This document shows, in pieces, positions 45,435 to 56,660 of a DNA stretch of 64,000 nt; positions within the stretch are counted from its first letter, which is position 1; each line of letters starts with the position of its first letter. The notes under the pieces are model-generated. The model saw only the letters and a program-made list of their open reading frames with translations. It made no database searches and was not told the DNA's origin. A program made the position numbers and the translations under genes. Source of the DNA: Amborella trichopoda (lineage: Eukaryota; Streptophyta; Magnoliopsida; Amborellales; Amborellaceae); NCBI RefSeq assembly GCF_000471905.2, contig NW_006498220.1:2762522-2826521 (forward strand), read 5' to 3'.

Positions 45435-45665
45435 GAATTAAGCGTAATCGTAGAGATCACCAATCTTGAGACGAAGGCGCACTATGCCGGTTGGCTTTTC
45501 TCCTGACTGGTTAAACCCTTGAACAATGATGTGGGTAAGAGTGAGGTCGTCAGACCTTAATCCCAATCGGGTGAGGATGCTTCTTAGGATCAGGTTGACT
45601 GCTGACCCTCCGTCTAGCAAGATTCGATTGAATGGCGTGAAGTTCACCGTTCACAAAGAGGGGGC
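45435..45665 (-). pseudogene. pol: Aspartic protease, reverse copy
   Basis: The retroviral-type aspartic protease would cut the Gag-Pol polyprotein. The minus-strand frame reads NRILLDGGSAVNLIL (active-site Asp codon at 45612-45614, DGGS in place of D-T/S-G-A) and continues LTRLGLRSDDLTLTHIIVQGFNQSGEKPTGIVRLRLKIGDLYDYA in an open frame of nearly 70 codons. The D-x-G-S form is common in the Tat lineage. A stop follows YDYA just before FHVIDTDT. This is the best-preserved protease in the window. Confidence 0.8.
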
Positions 45666-46559
45666 GATTGTGGGGATGTAGAGGTTTGAGATTGAGGTTT
45701 AGGGGAACGCAAAGGACCAAGAAACTTGAGGGCCTTGAGCTTTTGAGGTGTGGGTTGTAGCTTCCTTCTTGATCTTAGACCCATTTGCCCTGTGCTAGTT
45801 GGTACCTCCAAGATTTGCACCATGTGGGAGGCCTCTTTGAAACATGAGCCTAAAGATGACTCAGTCTGTGATCGGGTTGACACGTAGTCGATGACTGTCG
45901 AGAATCTAGCCTCTTGGGCCAACATCGCTCTGAGGTGCTCTTGTTGTGTCAGGGTGAGGCTGGTGTCTCTGAACTCTTTGTACAGACTGTCCAAGTCTAG
46001 GCACCATTGAGTTGCACCTGTGGAGAAAATAGAAGAGGGGAGAGGAGAAGAAGAGTTGGAACGTTCTGGGTAGCTTTTTACATCATTGCCGAAATTGGAC
46101 ATGCCCATGGGATATTTTAGGTCTTGCCCCGAGTTTGATCATCGTGGGGTGCTTTTAGCGTCGTCACCCATATTGGGGGAATCCGAGCTGTTGGTTACTC
46201 GAGGATGTCCGCTTGATTGGACAATAAGACGAGGCGAGCTGCGTCTGGGATAAAGTCTTGCAAGGTTGGCAGTGGAGGAAGGGGCCTGAAGAATTCTTCC
46301 TCGACTGATGGCTGAGGAAGACGATTCCTTCGGCGGGCTGACCTAGCTTTGCGATCCTTGAGGGGGTGTCTCGACCATCCAATCAGGCTGGTGAGTAGCC
46401 CTAGTTTGGTAGACTGCCTCACGTTCTAGGACTACTCCACCCATGGTAGACTTTCTAGGGCTGAGAGGTCGAAGGCTCTGAAGGGTCTGGTGTATACTCA
46501 AGAGGGGCTGCAGTGTGGCTTCCTTTGGAACGGGGCACGATGGCATGGACGCGTTCTTA
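45666..46559 (-). pseudogene. gag-protease linker, reverse copy
   Basis: Minus-strand broken frames equivalent to copy 1 (11300-12060) and copy 4 (56660-57960). They show FFRPLPPLPTLQDFIPDAARLVLLSNQADILE at 46195-46290, and the PPTWCK segment preceding the protease. The frame at 45644-46108 is open for 154 codons, the longest on this strand of the element, with a serine-rich low-complexity start. Confidence 0.6.
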
Positions 46560-48850
46560 GAGAACCGCACAAACGATGTGGCGTTGCTGGACTTTCTCCA
46601 CGACTATAGCTTCAAACACTAAGCATTTGTTGAGTTTGTGGCCCCATACTTGGTGATATGGGCACCAAAGTTTTTCTGTACCCTGGGCAAGATGCCTCGG
46701 CTGCCTGGCGGGCTTGGGAGTGACAAGGGCTTGTTACAGCATCGCCTTGAAGAGGTCCTGTAGAGGGTCTAGCTCAACACTTCCTTGGGCTTGTGTCAGA
46801 AGGTCTTCTTGCTCCTATAGAAGAGGGACTTGAGAGTGTCCTTTTAGGTTGCCGCGAACTTCCTGACACTGCTGCATTTTCGTTGCCATGAGCTAGTGGA
46901 AGCCAGTGCATTCATTGATGTCATGGCCTCGTATGTGGTGATATGCATACCAGAGGTTCTTAGTTCCTGATGGCAGGAACTTGGGCTGCCTTGCTGTCTG
47001 GGGAGTGACGAGTCCTTCTTCGAGCATTATGGAGAAAAATGCATGAAGGATAGCAGGTGCCCTATCGTCCTCTTGGATGGTGACTATGTGAGAAACCTCA
47101 GTTGCCCTGAATGCTTTCTTCAACTCTTCAAGCTTTATCTAAACCTTGTTGATAAGGGTTTCGATCGTGTCGTTAAGTTTATATCAGCCGTAAATGGGGT
47201 GGCATACCCTACTATGATAGGCGCAATACTTCTCATTTGCCTCTTGCCCAGCAGACTCCGCAGTATTGGCCTCCGACAACTATATCATGTTATGTTTTAG
47301 TAGCAGCCGAAGTAGTGTAGGCGTCCACTCTGTGTCGGAGGGTGATGGGCCCAGTAGTAGTTTTGCCTAAAGGTTTTATGAGGCAGGACGCTGTTGTAAG
47401 ACCGCTGCTTGCACCCGGCCTGAGATGCCTGCGCCTTGGAAAGGTGTAGGGTTTGAGGAGCCATGCCTTTAGCGCCTTTTGGTTGCCCCGACTGTTTGTG
47501 CGAGAGTTTAGGCCAGCAGGCTGCTAACGAGGGCCGCAATGGTGCTTGAACAATCCTCAATACGAACTGCCCTAGAGATGAGCTCTGACATGGAGGGTGC
47601 GATCACAGGAAGCATGTTCCATATGCAAGTCTAGACCGCTTCCCTCTCGGTCATGGGAGTGGCATGGAAGGTTGCCAACTCTCTCCAGCGGGTGATGAAC
47701 TTGTCACCCGGCTCACCATGGTCTTGCATCAGGGTGAGGAGTTTGATGGTTTCCACAATCCTTTAGACTTTGTAGAAGCGTTGGTAGAACAACTACTCCA
47801 TCTCTTGCCATGTGTGTACCGAGTTGGGATGCTGCCGAGCATACCACTGGAAGGCTGGCCGTTCAAGAGTTTCGATGAACTGACGGAGGAGGAGTCATCC
47901 ATCAGTTTTTGTTTCCTAACAGGCCGCTTGGAAGTGAGAAGTATGCTAGTGCGGAGATGTAGTACCGTTGAACAGGGGGAGCTTCCCCTTTTGATAGTTC
48001 AGAGGGCAGGGTACTTGGTCTATGTACAAAGGGTACGACTTTTTATATAGTGGCGTCTCCTGCATGCCTGGGACCTTGTTCTTGAGGCTATGGGCCACCA
48101 TAGCATTTATGTCAGTTTGAGAGACATCGTAGGAGATAAAATTGTCTTGGGAGACTAGTGGAGGAGTTTTCCTGGGAACTATGTCCTCACCAGTTGGGGA
48201 AACGGTCGAAGAGGGGCACCTGGAGGCCTAGGCATTCCATCTTTCCAAGGATGGCCTGCATCATTTCCTCGAACTTGTTCATTCACTTTGCCTGACCATT
48301 GTTCGGGTCATTGATCACCATGACATTGACCGTCTCTTCTGGAGGGTCGGAGCCTGACGAGTCAGTGGACTGCCGAGGTCGACGAGTGGTGCATGGCAAG
48401 TCAGTCTGGAGGGGTTGGGCCTACCCCGACTGGACTCGAGCCTTGTATGCTGATCTTGTGAGAACTGATTCTTGACGGTCTTGGGATCGTGATTTCTAAG
48501 TAGTGAAGACCCAGCAATGCTCTTGGACTTGGTCAGGCTCTGAAGTTTGAAGAGGGAAAAAGGGGTTATGAGACAGGAAATCATAAACGGTGGTGGCCTC
48601 GACTGCCTCGGAGGCTTCTTTGGTCAGGATCTGAAGACCTCTCTCCGGCTTAACCTTGAGATGGTTGTGGACTTCACTCTAGAATCGAGCCTGAGACCTG
48701 GACAGCCTCGCCTTCTTCAAACATGCGAGGGCCGTGTCTATGAGCTGGAGCAGGGAGTGGGGTCCAAGGATGGAAGCATCCTGGATTTCTGCCTTGGAGG
48801 CTGGAGGCCTTTGTCTGACATCAGGCCGTTGCCCTGAGCTCCTTTGTGGG
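46560..48850 (-). pseudogene. gag: gag of the reverse copy (decayed)
   Basis: In element order (right to left): the N-terminal LIDMAL-type block (48800-48540), the helical region (about 48290-48230), the capsid-like core (48090-47600, for example the equivalents of YPSTLPS and WYARLPPN in shifted frames) and three knuckles. The first is CAYHSRVCHPIYG with a stop in place of the last Cys (near 47231-47190). The second is WYAYHHIRGHDINEC with the first Cys changed to Tyr (near 46955-46910). The third is an intact CX2HX4HX4C (WCPYHQVWGHKLNKC, near 46678-46634). Many stops and shifts make it non-functional. Confidence 0.75.
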
Positions 48851-49898
48851 GCCCATGTGCATGGCTGATCTGAGGCTGGCTCAAGATGGTATTCTTAGGG
48901 AAGACCTTTGAGCACCGCTCGAGATGCTTGCCTGACATCGAAATAGTGGCATAGGAAGGAGATGGCTTATGACTCCGCCTGAGTCTGGATCCGGGAAGGA
49001 CTTGCAAAGATGGTACGTGTGCACCTTTGGGGTTAGCCGTCTGGGCGACTTGGGAGTCGACCTGAGCCCAGTCAATGGGTTCGATCTGAGGAGGTCGAGA
49101 CCTATGAGCCTGTGACAGTGAGGGGTGAGGCAAGAGCCCATCTCTCACAGTGTGAAGCCTTGTGTGCTGAGAGGGAAGACGGAGTGGTCAACCCTCATGT
49201 GCTCAAGGTGGCATAGAGCTAGCGCTACCCCGAGTTGTGGAAAGCAAATGCATGGCGCATGTAGGGTTCAGCTAGAGAAGGCCTAGCCCTAGATGTGAGC
49301 TCAAGGCAACATGAGGGTTGCCCCAAGGTGAGGTTCAAGTGGATGGACCTTGAGCCCTTGAATGTGTGCGAGGGTTGAAGATCTCTGGACCTCCACCTCT
49401 ATGTGCCGACCCTCCAGGTGCGAAGGTTCGGGGTGGTGAAGGAGCATAAGGGGTTGCCTTTTGGCGAACCTCAGGAGCGACGACAACTCACTTGCCTTTC
49501 AAGGGAGTGATGGGGGCAGCCTTCCTGCGTGCCTCAGCAAAATGAGTAGCAAGAGACTTGCCGGTAGCAAGTTGTGTGCTATGTGTTGTGGCAGATGTGC
49601 CATCACTGAAAGAGCCCTTGGCGAAGGGTCCACCAGGGCGAGGCAGCAGGGAGGTGGGGACTTTTAAGTCCCCTCTCGCACCGATCTAGGTGAGAACCTT
49701 AGAGCCAGACCGTGAGTCCTGACTCAAGAGGAGAGTAGGGAAGGAAGCTTAAGCAGTTTTCTTCCTTGACCGAATGCTGGGATAAGGAAGTCCTCAACTC
49801 GGATGAATGGGTTGAACAACTCAGGTGCCATAGAAATTAATGCAAAAAGTAAAAGAGGATAATGGTCAAATAAGAGAGAGCCGACTAAGGGGTAATAA
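48851..49898 (-). other. Untranslated leader of the reverse copy
   Basis: The inverted equivalent of the other leaders ('ggttgccccaaggtgagg' at 49316). It contains only shadow frames. Confidence 0.65.
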
Positions 49899-49917
49899 GT
49901 CCCCAGTGGAGTTGCCA
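49899..49917 (-). other. Primer binding site of the reverse copy (tRNA-Arg type)
   Basis: On the minus strand it reads TGGCAACTCCACTGGGGAC, one mismatch to the tRNA-Arg consensus, 3 bp inside LTR G. It is the best match in the window. Confidence 0.85.
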
Positions 49918-49920
49918 TGC

Positions 49921-50743
49921 TGGTTAGGTGCCTCAATATCGCCTTTAAGATCTAAATGATCTGGGGCACGTATCTAGAGTTTTTGACGAACACGGGATTT
50001 GAGATTGCTCTCTCGGAACCTTGCTCAAGAGTAAGGGTAGGTATACTAATCGATGAGAGTGGAATTGAAGGTGGTTTCGGGACGTACTCGCGCTGGCTCG
50101 CGTGGGTGCCAGCTTGGATCATGAAGAAAACTCCCCAGCTGCTTTATCTGGTTCGGAATTGCCTCCCTTGACCTGTAATCCTCTTGTTTTATGCACAACA
50201 CTTCCATGGTTAATTTGCGAGACAAGTGGGTCAAAGAGACCCACCCTGGTCTTAGGGCACTGTACGTTCAAACGAGAGGGCGATGAAGCGTAGGGTTCAA
50301 ATAAAGATAGGAAAGAGAAGAAAACGTGATGAAGAGGCGAGACTAGCATTGCAGTCGGGAAGTCATCGACTCGGAGTGGTAGCAAGATGGGAATGGTTCT
50401 TAGAACCAGCATGGCTGCAATGCTACTCAAAATCGAGACCAATATGGTGGTGCTAGGCTAAGTCTACCCTCAATCAAGCAAGGAGAGATATGAGAATGAA
50501 AAGAAGAGACGAGACGACAAAGAGATGAGGTCCCGACGGTGCTAGGCATTGCCACTCACGACGTAGAGTAGCAGTGTCATGGCCCTTGGGTGGTGCTCGA
50601 CACCACTGCTCATGGCTAGAGAGTGAGGAATGAACTACAGATGGTGTTAGGTATCGCCGTTGGCAACATTAGAAATCGACATTCCCTCGAGAGGGCAGTG
50701 ATAGTTTCTGGCGAAGCACACGACGATAATCCTCACAAGGCGA
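49921..50743 (-). mobile_element. LTR G (5' LTR of the reverse copy), truncated
   Basis: The right-hand flank of the PBS matches the 3' third of LTRs C, E and F (inverted). The match ends at 'cctcacaaggcg' (50743), where F continues 'tgcggtaataagc' but here unrelated AT-rich sequence starts. The remaining roughly 1.9 kb of the LTR is missing, so no target duplication can be tested. Confidence 0.85.
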
Positions 50744-53534
50744 GCTGCGACCCGAGTTGAGGATGACTCGAACGGGACACGGTTCAGGGAGGTGCAAGCA
50801 ACCCTCAATATATTTTTTATATTTTTTTATATTTTTAAATTTTATGAAACAAAATTAAACTACATATGGTGAAATCAGGGAAAACATGATTCGAATCAAA
50901 ATTAAAATACTAAAATAAAATCTAAAAGCCAGGAACATAACAGACCTATCTAAAACAAAATATTTTTTTTGTATTTTTTTAAAAATTATTTTAAAACCAA
51001 AATTGGTTAACAAGAATCCAAAAGTCTCTGGAAGGGGCCCGTGGGGTCCAATAAGGTTTTTGGGACTACTGCACCCATGTCAGTACTAGTGTCACCCCTA
51101 CCAAAAAAAATAATTTTTTATTTTTTTTTTATTTTTTTCTTATGAATTTTGATAAAATAATGTTACAGTAAACTTCCAGAATCAGGGAAAATAATATTTC
51201 TAATGCAATAAATAAAAATAAAGTAAAACATAAAAGTGCTGATATAACAGACAGTGTCAAGAAAAATATATTTTTTTTATTTTTAATATTTTATTTTGAT
51301 CTGAAAAGTTTTGAGCAGTCATCCTTGGAACAAGATTGAAAAGTTTCAGAATATTTTGAGACTTCTAGATTTGGGCGACTGGGGGAGTGTCACGGTGGAC
51401 TTGGGCAGCACTGGTGGTGTCGACTGGGTGACACTGCTGGTGTCGCCCAGAGAAAACAGGGCTTAGCAGCGCCTAAACCCTGTTCCCTGGTCACAGACAA
51501 TTCTTGAGAATTTTTGTGACTGAAAATAGTGAAAAACGACACCTAAAACTCATGTTTTGGCACTTGGAGCATGCTCGAAATGCTCCACGGTGGGCGCCAA
51601 ACTATTTACGATGAAAATATGACAAATATTTTGACGAAGATCTCTCATATTTTGATAGCCTAAACTAATGAAAATTATTTGGTAGAGAAGTGAGACAAAT
51701 CGAATTCCGATCTGAGGCCAGATTTACTTGAAAACGAGCAGATCCGCTCTCAGATCTGTGGCAGAGCCAGCATGATCCAAAATACTAAAAACACGAGTTC
51801 AAAGTAAACTAATCAAAATATGATCAAAATAAAATTAGAACAGTAAAATAAGAAGAAAGAAAGGAAAAAAAAACAGTACCAAACCGGGCTGGATGGCCCG
51901 GGACTCCCGAGCGTTCGAGGGCTCGCCCATATAAGAACCAATGTCCCCTTGGTATCTCTAATTTAGATGCTGACTAAAAAATCGCTGATTGAAAACAGTT
52001 GTTGTGCCCTAAGGATGGTTTAAATCTAGGGTTGTTGTGCCCTGAAAAGTTTTCTCAGGCTTAGGGTTAGGGTTTTCACATTAGGGTTTTAGGCTTAACT
52101 TTTTCTCTAAGTTTCTCTCAAGAGGTCTTGTAGTCCCCTCTCAAATGGCCACGAAAAAGAGTTTATAAAAGCCAATGATCTATTGAGAAGGGCATCTTTC
52201 CATAACCAACAGATCCTCCAGTTGAAAATACCATTTTTGGGGATTCGGATCTGGGCAACATGCTTAGTGTCGCCCAAATAAAAATGGTAAAAATCACACA
52301 TAAAGGAAGGAAATCAACCACGAAAGGAAATTTCTATTTTGGGCCAAAAATTGGTTGGGTCTTGACGACCTAGTGGTGTCGCGCAGTCTAATCTGGGCGA
52401 CACTCCTAGGTCGCCCAAACCAAAAATGGTCCAAATTAAAAAATTCCACTTCATGTGTGTTCCTTAGCCTCTTGTGAAGCTCTCAAAAAACATTTGGGTC
52501 AAAAAGGATTTTTTTATTTTAATGATTTGTTTGGAAAAACAAGCTTGTTGCAGGATTCTAAATAGGGTATCTACAAGGTTCTTGGTTAGCAGAATGGTTA
52601 TGAGTCACAGGGTAGGCTATGTGGGTTATAGATTTGGGTTTACTAAGATAATTGTGGTCCTAAGGGTTCATTGCCAGATTTAAAATCAGGTGTCTGCACT
52701 TATCGAACCCCCAATGCACGTTGGAAGGCGTGTGTGTGAGTATGAGGGAATTACGAAGTGGATTTCCCCACTTGTCATCGCCCTCCTTCCTGGGAGATGA
52801 TAGATGTCCTAAACAATGGGATTGGCTTAGCCCGATGGATAGCGCCTCTACATCAGGAGTAGGTGAGCTAGGGAGTGAGCGGGAAATGATTGAATAGTGA
52901 TTGTGAATGTCGATGATTGAATCAATTGAATGATAATTGCTATGTGGATAGAATGCTTATAATTGATGCACTGACCTGATCGCTGATCCTCATGATTGTT
53001 GCACTGAAATTCCGTATAGTTAAATAAATTGTTTATGATTCATGAGTAGGCTTATTATTGATGCATAGCACGTAGACCTACTTATTGGGCTGTATAGCTC
53101 ATCCTATTTCTCCCTCCCCTCGTAGACTAAGAACAATAAGTCAAGAGTTGGAATGGGTGGGGATTCTTGAAGGAAGTTGAAGCCAGACTTATTGGAAGCG
53201 GGATCTAGATCTTGTAGGTGGATGGGAAGTCTAGCCCTGGATTTTGTTTATTGCATGAACCTCTGAATTTTGGGCCCTGATGCCCTAGACTCAAATGTAA
53301 TATTTCTGTGAAGAATGTTATGTAAAACCCTTTTGTTAGGGTATCGTCCTTCAAATTAATAAATTTGCCCCTATATTTGAATTACTATTGTATTTATCTT
53401 TCCAAGGTTTTCTTTGATTACCGAAATAATGGCGTTGAGTTCACCGTGACCTAATTGACAAACGCTACATTGGTATCACAAACCCGCACTCAGTTACTCT
53501 TTATCATGTATGGTAAGGGGGCGAGGTCATGATA
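50744..53534 (+). mobile_element. Chromovirus-type LTR (5' end truncated or unclear)
   Basis: AT-rich block upstream of an initiator-Met PBS and chromovirus gag. Its right half shares ordered blocks with the solo LTR at 58082-61518 (opposite strand): the 'gtggatttccccacttgtca' block, the 'cctacttattgggctgtat' block and the terminal 'ggcgttgagttcacc...gaggtc' block. The left border has no clear TG terminus; the family start (TGTAAG.GCCGC) is not found, so the 5' part is probably lost. It contains CG-containing phrases about 'tgtcgccca' repeated several times (51365-51450, 52260-52400). Confidence 0.7.
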
Positions 53535-53539
53535 GATAC

Positions 53540-53550
53540 GGTATCAGAGC
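53540..53550 (+). other. Primer binding site, initiator tRNA-Met type
   Basis: 'ggtatcagagc' lies a few bases after the inferred LTR end. It matches the common plant TGGTATCAGAGC PBS complementary to initiator tRNA-Met, with the first T replaced by C. Confidence 0.7.
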
Positions 53551-53638
53551 AGTCGGACCTGATTCTCGGCCTAGGGAGTTTGGGAGAGTCTCTAGAATAG
53601 TTTTGGGGTAGATAAGTGCTCTTGTGACAAGTTTGAAG

Positions 53639-54016
53639 ATGCCGATAGCTCGTACCCACAAATCGAGTTCCAACAATGAGAACACCGAGGCGCTCGATGA
53701 ATTTTATAGGACTCTGAGGGGCATGACCCAGATGATGAAAGAGTCAATGCCACCGCAGTCTACCCCTACCCCAGAGCAAAATGATAGTAGCCTTATAGAG
53801 TGGTTTAGAATGCAGGGGAGCCCCCATCCATTTTGGGGCAAGGAGGAGTAGAGAAGGTCAAGAGGTGGAAGAGGTAGATAGAAAAGATCCTAGAAGTGTT
53901 GCATTGCTCGGACGAGTAGAAAGTTAGGTTAGGAGCCTTCATGCTGGAGGGAGAAGCTGAGCACTAGTAGGACTCAGTGAAGTAATCCTGGAAGGAGTCA
54001 GGAATCAAGACCACAT
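53639..54016 (+). pseudogene. gag: gag of a Tekay/Del-like chromovirus, truncated
   Basis: The ATG at 53639 is followed by MPIARTHKSSSNNENTEALDEF and, after the stop at 53849, by frames reading EKVKRWKR.IEKILEVLHCSDE and LGAFMLEGEAEH..DSVK. This is the conserved capsid core of chromovirus Gag, in which the two residues before DSV are normally Trp (here 'tag' stops). At least four stop codons derived from Gln or Trp codons are visible. The sequence breaks off at about 54016, where a scrap of Tat LTR begins. The assignment is from motif memory, not a search. Confidence 0.75.
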
Positions 54017-54247
54017 AGATGGCGATGCCTATTGCCGCCCGCAGGAGTCTCACTCTGTTGCGCACTTATCGCAGACGATGATGCTCATCACCACCTGAGA
54101 AGGGTCGTGGCAATACTTATAGCCGTCAACTGGCTTCTCTGACGCCCTCTGCCTGTCACAGACGGCGATGTCTATCACCGCCCGTAAAGGGTCCTCGCGA
54201 TACCTATCGCCACCTGTGAGCTTTCTTTGTGTGCGTGGTGTCTATCT
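54017..54247 (+). mobile_element. Scrap of Tat LTR (middle part)
   Basis: About 230 bp matching the middle of LTR E from around 31333 ('attgccgcc..caggagtctc', 'tgtgagctttctttgtgtgc'), with one internal partial duplication (the 'cagacgatg..' module occurs twice). It is joined directly to Tat leader/gag sequence at 'ctcaggtcaacc' without LTR end, PBS or most of the leader. Confidence 0.7.
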
Positions 54248-56660
54248 CAGGTCAACCATGCACATGGCCCCCATAAAGGAACTCGGGGCTGTGGCCTAAT
54301 GTCAAACAGAGGCCTTCAGCTTCCAAGGAAGAACCCAGGTTGCCACTGTCCCTTAGACCCCCCTCTCTGCTCCAACTCATAGACATGGCCCTTGCATGTT
54401 CAAAGAAGGCGGGGAAGACCAGGTCTCAGACTCGGTTCTGGAATGAAGTCCATAGTCGTCTCAAGATTAAGCAAAAGAGAGGTCGTCAGATCCTGACCAA
54501 AGAAGCCTCTAAGGTAGTCGAGGTCGCCACCCTGGATGACCTCCTGTCTCGTAACCCCTTTTTCCCTATTCAAAATCCAGAACCTGAGCGAGTCCAAGAG
54601 TATTGCTGAGTCGTCACTGCACAGAAGCCATGGTCCTAAGGCTATCGAGAACCGGTCCTCACAAGATCGGCATACAAGGCTCGAGTCCAGTCGGGACAAG
54701 CTGAGCCCTTGCAGACTGACTTACCACTCATGACTCGCTGACCCCGACAGTCTGCTCCTCCTCTTGGCTCTGACCTCCTAGAAGAGACGGTCAGTGTCAT
54801 GGTGATCAATGACCCAGACGAAGCCCAAGGGGACAAAATGACCAGGTTCGAGGTAATGGTGCAATCCATCCTTGAAAAGATGGAATGCTTAGTAGCTTCC
54901 AAGTCCACTTCCTCTCACCATGAGACCGATTCCCCGATCGGTGAGGACACAGTTCCTAAGCAAAGTCCCCCACCAGTCTCCCAAGACAGTTCTACATCTC
55001 GCCGGGTCTCCCAAACCGACATAGATGCTATGGTGGCCCATAGCCTCAAGAACAAGGTCCAAGGCATGCAAGAGGCACCGCTCTACCAGAAGCCATACCC
55101 TTCATACATTGATCAAGTACCCTTCCCTCTGAACTATCAAAAGGGGAAGCTCCCCCTGTTCAATAATACTATGTCTCCGCACCAGCATACTGCTTACTTT
55201 CAGGTGGCCCATTGAGAGACGGCAACTGATGGACTACTCCTCCGGTGCTAGTTCGTCGAGACTCTCGAAGGGCCAGCCTTCCAGTGGTATGCTCGACTGC
55301 CTCCCAACTCGATACACACGTGGAAAGAGATGGAGCAGTTGTTTTACCAATGCTATTATGAAGTCCAAAGGAATGTGGAGACCATCGAACTCCTCACCCT
55401 GATGAAAGACCCTGCTGAGCCAGTTGACAAGTTCATCACTCGATGGAGAGAGTTGGCAACCTTTCACGCCACTCCCATGACAAAAAAAGAAGATGTCCAG
55501 ACCTTTATATGGAACATGCTTCATGAGATCACCCTACATGTCAAGGAATCCAATCCACCCTCCATGTCAGAGCTCATCTCTAAGGCAAATTGTAATGAGG
55601 GATTGATCAAGCACCATGGCAGCCCCCATCCGCAACCCTCTGGCTCAAACTCTAGCTCCAACGGTCGAGGCAACCAAAAAGCAATGATCAGCACGACCGT
55701 CACCATGACTGGCATTAAGAGTGCGACTCCTCAAACCTTGGACCTTTCCAAGGAATAGATGTCTCCGGCTAGAAGTAAGCAGCAATCCTACATTAAGGCC
55801 CCGCCTCCTAAAAATAGTAAGCGAAATGACTTCTGGATTCAGCACCAGAACAAGGTTTACCCCTTCAACAAGGAGTGGGCGCCTACACTGCTTCTACTGC
55901 TGCTAGAACATAACATGATCTAGCTGCTTGAGGCCAATACTGCAGAGTCAGCTTGGCAGGAGACAAATGAGAGGTACTGTGCCTATCACAGGAGAGTAAG
56001 CCACCCCTCTTATGACTGTTATAATCTCAACGACACGATCGAAGTCCTTATTAATAAGCATCAGATAAAGCTCGAAGAGTTAAAGAAAGCATTCTGGGCA
56101 ACTGAGGCCTCTCACATAGTGATGATCAATGAGGATGAGGGGGCACCCGCTATCCTTCGTGCATTGTTTGCCATAATGCTTGAAGAGGGACACGTCACGC
56201 CAAAAGCCGACAAGACAGCCTACGTTCTTACCCTCAGGGACCGAGACACTCTGATGCGTATATCACCAAATACGAGGCCATGACGTCAACGAATGCACTA
56301 GCTTCCACAAGATCTTGACAAAGAAGATGCAGCAATGCCAAGAAGCTTATGATAACCCAAAAGGACACCCACAAGTCCCAGCTCTACCTGTGTAAGAAGA
56401 ACTCCTGGTGTAAGCATAGGGAAACGCCAAGCATGACCCTCTACAGGCCCTCTTGGAGGCAATGCTCCAATAGGGCCTCGTCACTCCCAAGCCCGCCAGG
56501 GAGTTTAAGAGGCTTGCCCAGGGCTGGAAAAAACTCTGGTGCCCCTATCACCAGGTATGGGGCCACAAGCTTAAAGAGTGCTCGGGATTCGAAGCTATAG
56601 TCGCAAAGAAAGTTCAGCAAGGCCACATCAATTGTCTCATCCTCACAAAACACTTTCAAG
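54248..56660 (+). pseudogene. gag: gag of copy 4 (near complete, three knuckles)
   Basis: The most complete Gag in the window. Frame 1 runs from 54340 (LQLIDMALACSKKAGK.., LLSRNPFFPIQNPEPERVQEYC) through EETVSVMVINDPDEA and MTRFEVMVQSILEKMEC to the capsid-like core, 55064-55600 (YPSYIDQVPFPLNYQKGK, WYARLPPNSIHTW, FITRWRELATF). It includes stops, for example at 54607, 55213 and 55756. Three intact CX2HX4HX4C knuckles follow at 55978-56019 (frame 1), 56255-56296 and 56540-56581 (both frame 2), roughly 90-95 codons apart. Knuckles 2 and 3 are very alike (HQxxGHxxxEC, then F..I...K.QQ), pointing to a duplication. A frameshift lies between knuckles 1 and 2. Confidence 0.85.

Larger units (their letters stand above)
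36006..50743 (-). mobile_element. Tat-family LTR retrotransposon, reverse copy (LTR F - internal - LTR G)
   Basis: Minus-strand element. The 5' LTR (G, truncated) is on the right and the 3' LTR (F) on the left. In element order it has PBS 49917-49899, leader, gag, protease, pol linker, then (without RT, RNase H or integrase) the antisense ORF on the plus strand, its leader and TATA box, tandem arrays and LTR F. It is therefore a gag-protease-only copy. It breaks copy 3 on its left and is itself broken by a chromovirus LTR on its right. Confidence 0.85.

Noticed and set aside
53471..53481. 'ttggtatcaca' as the chromovirus PBS
   Set aside because: It resembles TGGTATCAGAGC, but comparison with the solo LTR shows that the LTR continues past it to about 53534. 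The better match, 'ggtatcagagc' at 53540, directly follows that end.
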